A model generated the notes under the pieces. The model was not told where the DNA came from. It saw only the letters and a program-made list of their open reading frames with translations, and made no database searches. The translations under genes were made by a program, and so were the position numbers. DNA of 63,020 nucleotides from Prevotellaceae bacterium (GTDB lineage Bacteria > Bacteroidota > Bacteroidia > Bacteroidales > Paludibacteraceae). The stretch lies in assembly GCA_020636675.1 (NCBI GenBank), contig JACJXK010000017.1, positions 1 to 63,020 on the forward strand, in the 5' to 3' direction. Shown one piece after another: positions 26,087-35,576 of the stretch (within the stretch, counting starts at the first letter, position 1; each line of letters starts with the position of its first letter).

Positions 26087-29000
26087 ATGAAAAATCTAAC
26101 ACTATGCCGACGCATGTTTGCTGTCGCCTTTTTTCTTACTGTTTTAATGAATGCTCTGTCTGCAAAAAGTTTTTTTGTGAATGGGGCGGCTTCTGTATCC
26201 GGTTCGGGCGGTGATTGGTCTTCTCCGTTCCTGTCCATTACTCAAGCGGTCGATTCCGCTGCGTTTTATACGGCGCAAGGTGTCCCTGTCAATATATATG
26301 TGGCACGGGGCTATTACGAGGGTTCTTATCTCTTGTCTGGAGATGTTTCGGTTGTTGGTGGGTTGCCAAATGTCTCTGTTGGAGCCGATACGGTGGGCGC
26401 GCAGCCTGACTTGACCGTTTGCTCGGGTGTGCCACCTGTGTTTCGGATAGGAGCAGGTGCTGTCTCCCTTTCGGGCTTGAAGGTTGTCTCTTCTGTTTCT
26501 GCCGATGAGGCCGCCATTCTTTGCGAATCTTCCTCTTTCGTCCGGTTGGTAATCAGAAATTCCTCTTTGTCAGGTTCTATGTCCGGTGTCTTGTCAGGAG
26601 AGTCGAGCAAAGGCGGTGTCTTGTTACTCGACAATTGTGATGTTCGGGATAACAGGCAGCCATCCCTTTCGGGCAAGAGTGCCATTGATTTGGTGGGTCC
26701 CTACTCTTTGCAGATTGCGTATCCGTCTATGCCCGATACTTCGCATAGGAGTGCTTCCGTTCCGAGTGTTGGTGTCCGGTTGTTCTACCATAATGAGTCG
26801 AAGAAGGGAGGTGCCATCTCTATGTCGCGTTGCAAATCACTGCAGTTGGAGAATGCTTGGTTTCTCTCCAATCGGAGTGTGGATGACTCGGAGGTTGGTG
26901 GTGGCGCAGTGTTTTTGGATAGTGTCGAATATGTAGAGGTGAAGAACTCCTATTTTAGCTTCAACCGTGCTGCCAATGACGGAGGCGCATTCTTTGTGAA
27001 GGGGTCGGAGTTACATGCCATCTCGTCTACTTTCTTTTCTAATGATGTGGGATTGGAAGAAAAACGACAAGAAAAAAACTATGACGGGGAATCTTTCAGA
27101 GGAGGCGGTGCAGTTTATGCCGTCTCGGGCTCGTCTCTTTCGTTTTCAGATGTGTGTTTCCGCTCCAATGGATTCACTGCTGCAGCCTATGGTGGCGCGG
27201 TTGCTGTGGTGTCCTCTTTGTTGGAGATGTCTGATTGCGCGTTTTTCGACAATAGGGCAACGTATGGAGGTGGCGCCTTGTTTGTTTATGGAGATGTGCA
27301 GGACTCGTCGCGTGTGGGGGTGGAAAACTCATCTTTTGTGGCAAATCGTCAGACTTCCGATTCTCCCTATGGAGGCGGTGCCCTTTTCTCTTATGGCAGC
27401 AATGTTTATGTGCAGAATAGTTTGTTTTCCGACAATTCGGCCCGAAGGGGTGGCGCATTGTTCCTTTTCGAGAGTTTCTCGGAAATCTATTCTTCCACCA
27501 TATCTTCTAATCTGGCATCAACTGCGGGTGGTGGGGTAGTCTTTGCTGGTATGTTGGGTCGAAACGAGCAGGCGGGTAGGATTGCCAACTCTACGATTTC
27601 CGGAAATTCATCTCTTCGGTATGCGGGCGCGATAGGTGTCTGCGGAAAGGCGCATGTCGATTTGCTCAGTAATACGATAGTTTCCAATGCGTCTGCCTCT
27701 TCTTATGAGGAGGATGGTAGCGGAGGCGTCGCTCTTGTCCTGGATGCTGGGATGACATCTGTTGGCTCGCTTCCCGGATATGTAAATGTGGTCAATACTA
27801 TCCTTTCCGGGAATGAGGAGAAAAATGGTTCTCCTTCGAACCTGACGGCTAGGGCGGGAGCTGTTAAGCGGAGACGGACGGATGATGTCCATTTTTTCCA
27901 GAAGTATGGTTTGATGGACGATTGTTTGTATTCTACGCTTAATGATACTATTTATAGGCCTGCCGATGCGGAGTATGTGACGTGTGCCACTTTTTCTGAT
28001 GCCTCGTCTTTTGGCGAGACGGTTGCCTTTGATGCTTCCGTATCCCTTTTCCCTTTGGGGTATTATGCCTCGGTTCTGCCTTGCATGCCATTCCGGGATT
28101 CGATGAAGTGCCTTTGTGACGGGATGCCGTTGGATAATTTGGCTGCGGTGACGAACGATGTTTTCCTGAAAGACCAACTGATGCTGGACCAGCGGGGTGT
28201 GCCTAGAGGTGCCCGCTGTTCAGACAAAAGCACCTACCAAGGAGCTGTGGAGGGCGGACGGAATAGGGATGTGCCTCCCTCTTTCTTCCTTTCTCAAGTG
28301 ACGGAGACGTTGGAGTGTGTCAACGGACGACGTGTAGATCCTGCTGTCTCTTTGTCTTTGTCTGATGTTGACAATCAAGAACGGCTTCCTCTTTCTGATT
28401 TGCAGTCGTATTTTTTTATGACAGTTAGTGATGGAAACGGGAATGTCGTCCCCGGTTATAATCTCGTGCCTCTTTCGGAGGTGTCCGGAAATCCATTCTT
28501 GCTGAAAGGACTGGATGCCGGCACCTATTCTGTAATCGTAGGCCGGAGTATGGACGGAAGTCCGCAGCGTATCGCAGAACGGGCCTCTTTGATGGTGGAG
28601 ATTCCCGACTCCGAATCTTCCGAGCTGGAGTGGACGGGTAGTGTGAGCTCCAATTGGAATGAGCCGGATAATTGGCAGGATTATCGGACGAAGAAGGCGG
28701 TGGAGGTATCGCCGGATGCTTGTTCCCATGTTTATGTCGGCGACCGTTATCGGAATGAGGTGGGCGATTCTCTGCCTATAGCGCATTATCCTGATTTGAC
28801 GGAAGCAAATAGGGGCGCAAATGGTTATCACTGTGCTAATCTTTATTTTAAACCGGGTGGAAGTGTCGGACATATTGCCAATCTGGGATCGTATGACAAT
28901 GCTTATGTCAGTATGCCGTTGAGGCAGCGGCAGTGGCAGATGTTGTCGGCCCCGCTGAAAAACATGTATCCGGTAGACTATAGGGCAAAGGGTGTTGTCC

Positions 29001-30313
29001 CTCAACTTCGCTATTTCCGTGTGGCGGATGCCGACTCTTTCCGGATGGTAGGCGATTGGTCCGAACAAATATCTACAGACCAGACTCCGCTTTCTGTTGT
29101 GGGAATGGGCTATGCTTGTGCGATGGATATTCAGTCGGATGTCGATTCCGTGGCCCCGTCGTCTATTTCCTTCCCTAACGGGTGTGTGATGGATGAAAGG
29201 AAACGGTTGGCCTTGCCTTGCTCCGGACAAAATAGATTTTTGGTGGAAGATGACAATGGTAAGTTTCTGGATACGTTGTCTTGTCCGGTTCCGCAATTCT
29301 CAGGTCAGATAGAAATGTCGGCTCAAAAACGGAATCCGGATTTTTTGATGGTGGGAAATCCTTATATGTCGCATATTGATTTTAATGCGTTCTACGAGAC
29401 CAACAAAGATTTGATTTATCCACAATACAAGGCATTCCGAGACGGAACGTTCCGAACCTATATGTTGTCTGATGGTAATTCTGTCGCAGAAGATGGGGCA
29501 GGCCGGTATGTCCCTCCTATGAGTTCTTTTGTGGTGATGTTGCGTCCTTCTTCCTCCCATCAGGCCTTACGCTTTGTGTCCGACAGGGTTTGCCGTACGC
29601 CTGTCCCTTTTTCGAAAGATACGATACGCGATGGGTGGCTCAAGGTCTCGTTGTCGCACAAGGGTCTGCAAGTGAGTAGTGCGTGGCTTGGTTTCGCAGA
29701 TGGAGCCACGGACGCGTATTCTCCGGAAGAGGATGCTTTGAATCTTTTTTCTCCGATGAATTGCTCGGAAATTTACACCCAAGCAAATAATCGGCCTTTG
29801 TCTGTGAATATGCTGGATAAAAATAGAGGTGGGGAGTTGAGGATTCCTGTAAATATAAAAGCCGAATTGTCTGAACCTATGGAGGTGACGATTACAGGAG
29901 CAATGGAAATGAAGGGTGTGAAGCTCTCTCTGTATAAAGCGGATGAGAAACAGTATGTTCCTATAGAAGAGGATGAGTTTTCGTTCCGTATTGATTCAAA
30001 GAAAGGAAAAAACATGGAAAACCGTTATTTCCTTTGCTTTGATGTGGAGGAGAATAAGATCGCTTCTCAAGATGCTACCGAAGACGACGACCGCATCCAT
30101 ATTGTCTGCGACGAGAATTGTGTGATCGTCACTTCTGCATTGGAGCCGATCACCTCGGTACGCATCTATTCGATGGACGGACGGATGATCTATTCGAAAT
30201 CTGGTTTGTCATCCAATTTCTTCAGTAGACGTATTTTGTTAGATGCCGGGGTTGTGGTAGTGAAGGCTTCGACAGACAGAAGGGAATTGAAGGCGGAGGT
30301 GACTATGGACTGA
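26087..30313 (+). CDS. Large secreted beta-helix protein (Pmp-like repeats)
   Basis: A 1408-residue secreted protein with a signal peptide ending at ALSA. Residues about 30-630 form a right-handed parallel beta-helix with repeated GGA(V/L/I)F and F-x-x-N motifs (GGGALFVYG, SLFSDNSARRGGALFLF), the pattern seen in chlamydial polymorphic membrane proteins and other adhesins. A middle region (about 700-850) holds a beta-sandwich-like segment, then WTGSVSSNWNEPDNWQDY, a motif common in type IX-exported surface proteins, and a region with SAPLKNMYPVDYRAKG. The end (ITSVRIYSMDGRMIYSK...) resembles a Por-type sorting domain. A role in adhesion or glycan binding is likely but inferred. Confidence 0.85.
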   Translation: MKNLTLCRRMFAVAFFLTVLMNALSAKSFFVNGAASVSGSGGDWSSPFLSITQAVDSAAFYTAQGVPVNIYVARGYYEGSYLLSGDVSVVGGLPNVSVGADTVGAQPDLTVCSGVPPVFRIGAGAVSLSGLKVVSSVSADEAAILCESSSFVRLVIRNSSLSGSMSGVLSGESSKGGVLLLDNCDVRDNRQPSLSGKSAIDLVGPYSLQIAYPSMPDTSHRSASVPSVGVRLFYHNESKKGGAISMSRCKSLQLENAWFLSNRSVDDSEVGGGAVFLDSVEYVEVKNSYFSFNRAANDGGAFFVKGSELHAISSTFFSNDVGLEEKRQEKNYDGESFRGGGAVYAVSGSSLSFSDVCFRSNGFTAAAYGGAVAVVSSLLEMSDCAFFDNRATYGGGALFVYGDVQDSSRVGVENSSFVANRQTSDSPYGGGALFSYGSNVYVQNSLFSDNSARRGGALFLFESFSEIYSSTISSNLASTAGGGVVFAGMLGRNEQAGRIANSTISGNSSLRYAGAIGVCGKAHVDLLSNTIVSNASASSYEEDGSGGVALVLDAGMTSVGSLPGYVNVVNTILSGNEEKNGSPSNLTARAGAVKRRRTDDVHFFQKYGLMDDCLYSTLNDTIYRPADAEYVTCATFSDASSFGETVAFDASVSLFPLGYYASVLPCMPFRDSMKCLCDGMPLDNLAAVTNDVFLKDQLMLDQRGVPRGARCSDKSTYQGAVEGGRNRDVPPSFFLSQVTETLECVNGRRVDPAVSLSLSDVDNQERLPLSDLQSYFFMTVSDGNGNVVPGYNLVPLSEVSGNPFLLKGLDAGTYSVIVGRSMDGSPQRIAERASLMVEIPDSESSELEWTGSVSSNWNEPDNWQDYRTKKAVEVSPDACSHVYVGDRYRNEVGDSLPIAHYPDLTEANRGANGYHCANLYFKPGGSVGHIANLGSYDNAYVSMPLRQRQWQMLSAPLKNMYPVDYRAKGVVPQLRYFRVADADSFRMVGDWSEQISTDQTPLSVVGMGYACAMDIQSDVDSVAPSSISFPNGCVMDERKRLALPCSGQNRFLVEDDNGKFLDTLSCPVPQFSGQIEMSAQKRNPDFLMVGNPYMSHIDFNAFYETNKDLIYPQYKAFRDGTFRTYMLSDGNSVAEDGAGRYVPPMSSFVVMLRPSSSHQALRFVSDRVCRTPVPFSKDTIRDGWLKVSLSHKGLQVSSAWLGFADGATDAYSPEEDALNLFSPMNCSEIYTQANNRPLSVNMLDKNRGGELRIPVNIKAELSEPMEVTITGAMEMKGVKLSLYKADEKQYVPIEEDEFSFRIDSKKGKNMENRYFLCFDVEENKIASQDATEDDDRIHIVCDENCVIVTSALEPITSVRIYSMDGRMIYSKSGLSSNFFSRRILLDAGVVVVKASTDRRELKAEVTMD

Positions 30314-30319
30314 TAATGG

Positions 30320-30376
30320 GACTTCCTTTCTGTGGTGATGGTTGAATTCTATCATCATGGAAAGGAAGTCTTTTTG
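30320..30376 (+). terminator. Strong terminator after the beta-helix gene
   Basis: GACTTCCTTTC pairs with GAAAGGAAGTC, with a further inner stem TGATG/CATCA, followed by TTTTT. Confidence 0.85.
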
Positions 30377-30509
30377 TGCTTCTCTTTTGGGTGAAGTTTG
30401 ATGAAGCGTGAAATGATGTTTTTTTGTTCCATGTCGAAAGCAAAATGCTTTTTAATGTTAGGAAATAGCTATATTTTTGCCCTGTTAAACCAAAAATAAA
30501 AATGCGGAT

Positions 30510-31799
30510 ATGGTAAATGTAGATTTGACCATTTGGATGAACGAACTGCTGAAGTACATCGGAATAAAGCCAAATATGGCCGATTCTTTGGATCGAATAG
30601 TGATACTTGTTTTAATTGCCTTGGTCGCTATTTTGGCTGATGTGGTTTGCCGATTCTTGTTGGTGGGAGTTATTGGCCATATAGTGAGAAGAACGGAAAA
30701 TAAGTGGGATGATTTGTTGCTTGATCATAAGTTGCTTAATCGTTTGGCGTTGATAGTCCCAGCTGTAATAATTTATGTGCTTGTTCCGTTGGCATTCACA
30801 GATGAGACTTCTTGGCTGGTATGGACTCGGAGGTGCTGCGCCGTGTATATAGTGGGTGTGGTGGTCCGCTTCCTAAGTGGAGTCATAGATCTCTTGTCTG
30901 AGATTAGTAATATGACTCAAAAATTCAGGAATCATTCACTGAAGGGTGTGTTCCAAATACTTCAAGTCTTGTTGTATTTTGTTGGGCTGATAATTGTAGT
31001 CAGTATCATTATTGGACGTTCTCCCGCTACTCTGCTAGCCGGATTGGGTGCTTCTGCCGCTATCCTGATGTTGGTGTTTAAGGATACGATTGTCGGCTTT
31101 GTTTCAGGAATGCAACTCTCGGCAAATAATATGCTGAAGGTGGGTGATTGGATCACCGCACCCAAATCCAATGCTAATGGTGTGGTGATTGATGTCTCGT
31201 TAAATACGGTGAAGGTCCGTAATTTTGACAATACTATTATTACCATTCCTCCCTACAATTTGGTGAGTGACTCTTTTCAAAATTGGAGAGGAATGCAGGA
31301 GTCGGGAGGAAGACGTGTGATGCGATCCATTAATATAGATATGAATAGTGTGCGTTTCTGTTCGCAGGAGATGCTGGATAAATATCGGAAAATACACTTG
31401 CTGGCCTCTTATATTGATGAGACGGAGCAAAGGTTGAAAACCTATAATGAGCAGCAGTCGTTGGATGATTCTGTCCTTGTGAATGGGTTGAGGCAGACTA
31501 ATTTGGGCGTGTTTAGGGCTTATTTGGAACGTTATATAGCAAGTTTGCCAACCACCAACACGAAAATGTTGCACATGGTCAGACAACTGCAGCCCGATGA
31601 AAAGGGTATTCCTATCGAATTGTATTTCTTTTCCTATGAAAAGAAATGGGAGGATTATGAACGTGTCATTTGTGATGTCTTCGATCATGTTTTGGCTATT
31701 GTTCCTGAGTTCGATCTGTATGTTTATCAGAATCCGAGTGGTCGTGACATCCGCAATTTTGAACATTTCCTGAAACGTTCGGAATCGTCTATGCAATAG
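30510..31799 (+). CDS. MscS-family mechanosensitive ion channel (YbdG-like)
   Basis: A 429-residue inner-membrane protein. Five hydrophobic helices occupy residues about 25-200; the pore-lining segment is LLAGLGASAAILMLVFKDTIVGFVSG, with the glycine/alanine packing pattern of MscS. The following beta domain has VGDWITAPKSNANGVVIDVSLNTVKVRNFDNTIITIPPYNLVSDSFQNW, typical of the YbdG/MscM branch. A 130-residue cytoplasmic C-terminal domain completes it. It would open under membrane tension to release osmolytes. The gene stands alone between a terminator and a transposase relic. Confidence 0.92.
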   Translation: MVNVDLTIWMNELLKYIGIKPNMADSLDRIVILVLIALVAILADVVCRFLLVGVIGHIVRRTENKWDDLLLDHKLLNRLALIVPAVIIYVLVPLAFTDETSWLVWTRRCCAVYIVGVVVRFLSGVIDLLSEISNMTQKFRNHSLKGVFQILQVLLYFVGLIIVVSIIIGRSPATLLAGLGASAAILMLVFKDTIVGFVSGMQLSANNMLKVGDWITAPKSNANGVVIDVSLNTVKVRNFDNTIITIPPYNLVSDSFQNWRGMQESGGRRVMRSINIDMNSVRFCSQEMLDKYRKIHLLASYIDETEQRLKTYNEQQSLDDSVLVNGLRQTNLGVFRAYLERYIASLPTTNTKMLHMVRQLQPDEKGIPIELYFFSYEKKWEDYERVICDVFDHVLAIVPEFDLYVYQNPSGRDIRNFEHFLKRSESSMQ

Positions 31800-31831
31800 A
31801 ATGACGGAAAATATTGGATGTGTCTTTTTTT

Positions 31832-31855
31832 AGAGACGTGGTGCGCTGCGTCTCT
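31832..31855. repeat. REP-type hairpin beside the RAYT relic
   Basis: AGAGACG pairs with CGTCTCT around a 10-base loop. Palindromes built on AGAGACG...CGTCTCT are a common REP form in Bacteroidota and cyanobacteria, and REPs typically flank their own RAYT transposase gene, as here. Confidence 0.65.
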
Positions 31856-31897
31856 ACGGTCAGAACAAATGCAAATATTGAAAATATGCAGGGCTAG

Positions 31898-32089
31898 TTG
31901 TCCGTTGTTGTTGGCGAATTTAGATCTGCGGTTGCCTATCCCGCCAACGAAAGAAATATCGAAATTGCATGGCAAACACGTTTCCATAACCATATTGCGC
32001 GCGACCAAAACGAATTGAACCGCATAGCGGAATACATGGAAAATAACGTTGCCAATAGACAAACTGATGAATTGAATAAAAACGAATGA
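31898..32089 (+). pseudogene. C-terminal relic of a REP-associated tyrosine transposase (RAYT)
   Basis: About 60 codons remain, reading VVVGEFRSAVAYPANERNIE, then AWQTRFHNHIARDQNELNRI, then AEYMENNVANRQTDELN. This is the C-terminal third of the IS200-like/RAYT family: a (V)VGxFKSAV helix, then WQxxFHDHIxRD, then the IxxYIxNNxxxW helix. The N-terminal part with the HUH motif is absent and there is no proper start codon, so the gene is dead. Such transposases mobilise REP hairpins, one of which lies 43 bases upstream. The rest of 31800-32348 shows no gene. Confidence 0.75.
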
Positions 32090-32245
32090 CAGTATGCCCC
32101 ACTTCAACGAAAGCAAATTTGAAGCGTGAAGACGCATTGCTTTGTTCGTTTTTTCTTGTATGAGTTTGGCGTTCTCCCCCCTTGCGTTAAGGTGGCGATG
32201 GGGTGTTAGATTGACCTTGTTTCTTGTTGAAATTGACTTGTGTAT

Positions 32246-32287
32246 AAAAAGAAGAACCGGTCTTACTAACACAGCAAAACCGGTTCA
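32246..32287 (-). terminator. Terminator after the porin gene
   Basis: On the minus strand GAACCGGT pairs with ACCGGTTC, followed by TTCTTTTTAT, about 60 bases after the porin stop codon. Confidence 0.75.
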
Positions 32288-32348
32288 AGAGAAAGGTGGA
32301 ATTAAAATGAAAAAGTTATGGTATTTTAATAATAATATCTACGTTGTG

Positions 32349-33635
32349 TTAGAAATTATAGAGTACCATCATCTGTGCTCTGTTTGCATGGTTCGATTCG
32401 TCGGCCATGTTTTCCTTTGAACCATAGATGTATTCTATTCCCATTTGGCAATTTTGTGTCACATTCCAAAATAAATTGCCTACAATATATTGTGAGAACT
32501 TGTACATTTTTGGAGTCTCTAAGTCTTTGTCTGGGTCTACGCGCACTTGACTGTAGGTGGCCGAGCAGAAAAATGTTGGCGAAAAGTTATATCTGAGGCC
32601 TGCATACCAAGAATAGGCAGGAATGTCCTTCATGTTGCCTGGTTCTTCATTGTCTGCTACCAAATCTAAACCAAGTCCGTTAAGGTCTTGTATGTAATTG
32701 GAAATGCCTCTTCCATAAATACCCATCCAATAGAACTTGACCTTTGATGCAAAGTTTGCCACGCCACTGAATTGAGCGCCCCATCCAAATTTATTCTCAC
32801 TCTCTTCTGTTATCTCGTCGTAATAACGTAGGTCTCTGAATAAGCCGCTGGCTCTGAAATGAGTCCCATTGTTAAGTGAATATTGAAAATATAGAGGGAT
32901 GTCAGGAATGCATTGTTTTGCGCTACGGTTTGATTTGGAGTAGGTGGCGCTGAACATAGGCATCTCTGCAGCTAAGGCAAAACTGAAGTTGTTTGTTATG
33001 TCATGCTTGAACCTGATTTGTGTATGCCTAATCAAAGGCATTGAGTTTGGCCCTTCAAAATCAATGGTAGGTGGCTCTGCCGTCTCGTCAAAAAAGGTGC
33101 TTGTGGTATATCCCATCGTAAATCCCTTCATGGAAATGTAGGCGTTGTGCATGTCGAGCATGTTGTTTTGAACTCTAAAGTCGGCCGATATGTAAGTCAC
33201 AATCTTGCCTACGTTTTGAGGATTAGCTATGGCTTTGAATGAGAGAGTGGATTTGGATGCGTCCATTCTTAATTGTTCCCGGTTGCCGTCTATGGATGTC
33301 ATGGGAATCTGGTTGGTGATGAAGTCGTTATTGTCTATTATTCCGTCGAAATCATAGGACGTGGTGAATTTCACATAACCACCGATGGCGAAATTCAGTA
33401 TGCCGTCCCTAGTGGAGAATACGACGCTTGGCATACTAGGTTCCCTTTTGTCTAGTTCTCTGGCTTCGACAAACATAGCCTGTAATGAATCTTTGTCTAA
33501 ATCTTCTGCGCCGATGAAGATCATGTCCTTGTTCCTGTAGATTTCCGTCTCTTGGAGATCTTGCGCAAGTGCCGATATTCCGAATGAAGATAGAATGCCT
33601 ACAAAACAGAGGAGACTCTTTTTTGTCCTTTTCAT
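32349..33635 (-). CDS. DcaP-like outer-membrane porin
   Basis: A 428-residue outer-membrane protein with a signal peptide ending at ISALAQ. After a short helical stretch (DKDSLQAMFVEARELDKREP) begins a barrel: alternating strands such as LNFAIGGYVKFTTSYDFDG, TLSFKAIANPQNVGKIVTYIS and a final strand closing on the terminal phenylalanine (MMVLYNF). The layout is that of the DcaP-like porin family. DcaP proteins elsewhere form trimers that pass small anions or dicarboxylates; here the substrate is unknown. It is monocistronic, divergent from the DUF4494 gene. Confidence 0.82.
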   Translation of the reverse strand: MKRTKKSLLCFVGILSSFGISALAQDLQETEIYRNKDMIFIGAEDLDKDSLQAMFVEARELDKREPSMPSVVFSTRDGILNFAIGGYVKFTTSYDFDGIIDNNDFITNQIPMTSIDGNREQLRMDASKSTLSFKAIANPQNVGKIVTYISADFRVQNNMLDMHNAYISMKGFTMGYTTSTFFDETAEPPTIDFEGPNSMPLIRHTQIRFKHDITNNFSFALAAEMPMFSATYSKSNRSAKQCIPDIPLYFQYSLNNGTHFRASGLFRDLRYYDEITEESENKFGWGAQFSGVANFASKVKFYWMGIYGRGISNYIQDLNGLGLDLVADNEEPGNMKDIPAYSWYAGLRYNFSPTFFCSATYSQVRVDPDKDLETPKMYKFSQYIVGNLFWNVTQNCQMGIEYIYGSKENMADESNHANRAQMMVLYNF

Positions 33636-33906
33636 TGCTTTTATAAAATTTGGTTATACATATTTTGAACGTTCATCCCGATTTTTCCGTGATGCTAAGA
33701 GATAAACAACTCTTTTGGAAAAAGGTTTGGAGTACTTCCTCTTTTCTTACTGCATAAAATGATGCTTCTCTTTCTCTTCTTTTTCTTCTTGGTTTATAAC
33801 TTCCATATTTTGTCTGCTTCCATTGTCGAATTAAATAATTATATTTGCCGGACTTGCCAAAATAGAAGGCATTGTTACGTAATAAATTATAAATCACTTA
33901 GATATT

Positions 33907-34413
33907 ATGATGAATAATTGGTTTGAATGTAAGATAAAGTACGAAAAACTAGATGACAAGGGAAAGGGAAAAAAAGTGACGGAGACTTATCTTGTCGATG
34001 CATTGACGTTTTCGGAAGCAGAAGAGCGCATAAGCAAACAGGTGGCACCTTTCATGACTGGAGACTTCTCTATCTCAGGAATGAAGAAGGCGGGGATAAA
34101 CGAAATATTCCCTAACGAAGAGGGTGACCGTTGGTATAAATGCAAGGTTAGTTTCATCTCCATTGATGAGGTGAAGGCCACAGAAAAAAGAATCACTAGC
34201 TACATCCTTGTGCTGGGTTCTAACATCAAGGAGGCTTGGGATCATCTGGCAGATGCGATGAAAGACACGATGGCCGATTATGAGGTGTCTAGTATCACGG
34301 AAACGCAGATAATGGATATCTTCCCTTATTCGATAGACGAAGAGCCTACCAAAAAGAGTGAGGAGCAGCTGCTTGCCGAAGAGCTGAGCAAAGATACGGC
34401 AGAGGAGGCTTGA
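33907..34413 (+). CDS. DUF4494 family protein
   Basis: A 168-residue cytoplasmic protein with two similar halves: WFECKIKYEK...VTETYLVDALTFSEAEERI and WYKCKVSFISID...ITSYILVLGSNIKEAWDHL. Each reads as a small beta-alpha unit. This is the DUF4494 family, conserved in Bacteroidota and often next to the PLP-binding YggS gene, as here (96 bases apart). Its C-terminal tail is acidic and helical. No biochemical function is known. The start could be either of two adjacent ATG codons. Confidence 0.85.
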   Translation: MMNNWFECKIKYEKLDDKGKGKKVTETYLVDALTFSEAEERISKQVAPFMTGDFSISGMKKAGINEIFPNEEGDRWYKCKVSFISIDEVKATEKRITSYILVLGSNIKEAWDHLADAMKDTMADYEVSSITETQIMDIFPYSIDEEPTKKSEEQLLAEELSKDTAEEA

Positions 34414-34509
34414 TGTCTGACGCCGTAGTTCGTTTCTGATGGATTTTTTTCAGTGTTGTCTCCCATTGTTGGGTTGAAAGTGAGATTTCAAAATTTTAAT
34501 GATAGAAAA

Positions 34510-35169
34510 ATGACGATAGCGGAAAAGATAGATTTCATCAATAAGAGGCTGCCATCGACGACCAGGTTGGTGGCAATCTCCAAATTCCATCCTGCAAGCT
34601 CCATAATGGAGGCTTATCAGGCGGGCCAGCGCATGTTTGGTGAAAGTAGGGAGCAGGAACTTTCTGAAAAACAATCTTCATTGCCAAAAGATATAGAGTG
34701 GCATTTTATCGGGCATCTGCAGACTAATAAGGTGAAATATATAGCACCTTATGTGGCGTTGGTGCATAGTGTGGATAGTATAAAACTATTGCAGGAGCTG
34801 GACAAACAGGCCGAAAAGTGTGGTCGCGTGATAGATTGCCTATTGGAACTTCATGTTGCCCAGGAGGAGACGAAGTATGGATTCGACTTCGACGATGTCC
34901 GTGCGTTGTACCGGGAGTCTGTACTGTCCAAATTTAAACATGTAAAGATTCGCGGGCTAATGGGTATGGCCTCCAATACGGACAATCAAAGTCAGATAAG
35001 GGAGGAGTTCTCTTCCATATCCTCCTTCTTTTCGGAGGTGAAGGATAGTTTTGATCCGCAGGTTGACACATTATCTATGGGAATGACCCATGACTGGGAG
35101 CTTGCGGTAGAGGAGGGGAGTACGCTTGTCCGTATCGGAAGTTTCATTTTTGGAGAAAGGGTCTATTGA
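34510..35169 (+). CDS. YggS/PLPBP-family pyridoxal-phosphate-binding protein
   Basis: A 219-residue TIM-barrel-like PLP homeostasis protein. The PLP lysine is in LVAISKFHPAS at about residue 23; further family motifs are FGESREQELSEK, WHFIGHLQTNKVKYI, the HSVDS motif, and the phosphate-binding end SMGMTHDWELAVEEGSTLVRIGSFIFG. I start at ATG 34510 (MTIAEKIDF); the upstream extension reads into leader sequence. Proteins of this family have no clear enzymatic activity and buffer vitamin B6 and amino-acid pools. Confidence 0.94.
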   Translation: MTIAEKIDFINKRLPSTTRLVAISKFHPASSIMEAYQAGQRMFGESREQELSEKQSSLPKDIEWHFIGHLQTNKVKYIAPYVALVHSVDSIKLLQELDKQAEKCGRVIDCLLELHVAQEETKYGFDFDDVRALYRESVLSKFKHVKIRGLMGMASNTDNQSQIREEFSSISSFFSEVKDSFDPQVDTLSMGMTHDWELAVEEGSTLVRIGSFIFGERVY

Positions 35170-35190
35170 TTTTATTTATAATTTGAAGAT

Positions 35191-35514
35191 ATGGGAGATA
35201 TTGAATATAATGAAAACGAGGCGATCGACTTTATTCTCAAACGACTGCCCAAGGAGGAGAAGAACCTATTGAGTAGGGATGATGTGGATTATCTGTTGGA
35301 TGTCATTTATGATTTCTATCATGATAGTGGATTGCTGGACGAATCTACGGATGATGCATCATCTACATCAGAGATAAATGAGCAGGATATGGTCAACTAT
35401 GTGACAGACAGGGTTGCTGCCGATGGTAAAAATGAATATATCACCGAAGATGTTATTGTGGACATCTTGGATGGCGAGTATGAATATTGCAAGAGCAAAG
35501 GCATCTACGAGTAG
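35191..35514 (+). CDS. Small acidic hypothetical protein
   Basis: A 107-residue, very acidic, mostly helical protein with two related halves: NENEAIDFILKRLPKEEKNLLSRDDVDYLLDVIYDFY and NEQDMVNYVTDRVAADGKNEYITEDVIVDILDGEYEYC, so it looks like an internal duplication of a roughly 40-residue helical unit. It starts 21 bases after yggS and ends just before a terminator, so it is the last gene of the DUF4494-yggS unit. It resembles a conserved Bacteroidales protein of unknown function; no motif tells what it does. Confidence 0.75.
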   Translation: MGDIEYNENEAIDFILKRLPKEEKNLLSRDDVDYLLDVIYDFYHDSGLLDESTDDASSTSEINEQDMVNYVTDRVAADGKNEYITEDVIVDILDGEYEYCKSKGIYE

Positions 35515-35537
35515 AGTCTCTGTTCCTCTCTGAGTAT

Positions 35538-35575
35538 GGGGTCTCTGTAGTGTCTACGCAGACCCCTTGTTTTTA
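35538..35575 (+). terminator. Terminator of the DUF4494-yggS operon
   Basis: GGGGTCT pairs with AGACCCC across a 15-base loop, followed by TTGTTTTT. Confidence 0.8.
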
Positions 35576-35576
35576 T

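Noticed and set aside
28220..29296. 358-codon minus-strand frame inside the beta-helix gene
   Set aside because: Antisense shadow caused by codon bias; no start context, and composition dominated by R, I and H.
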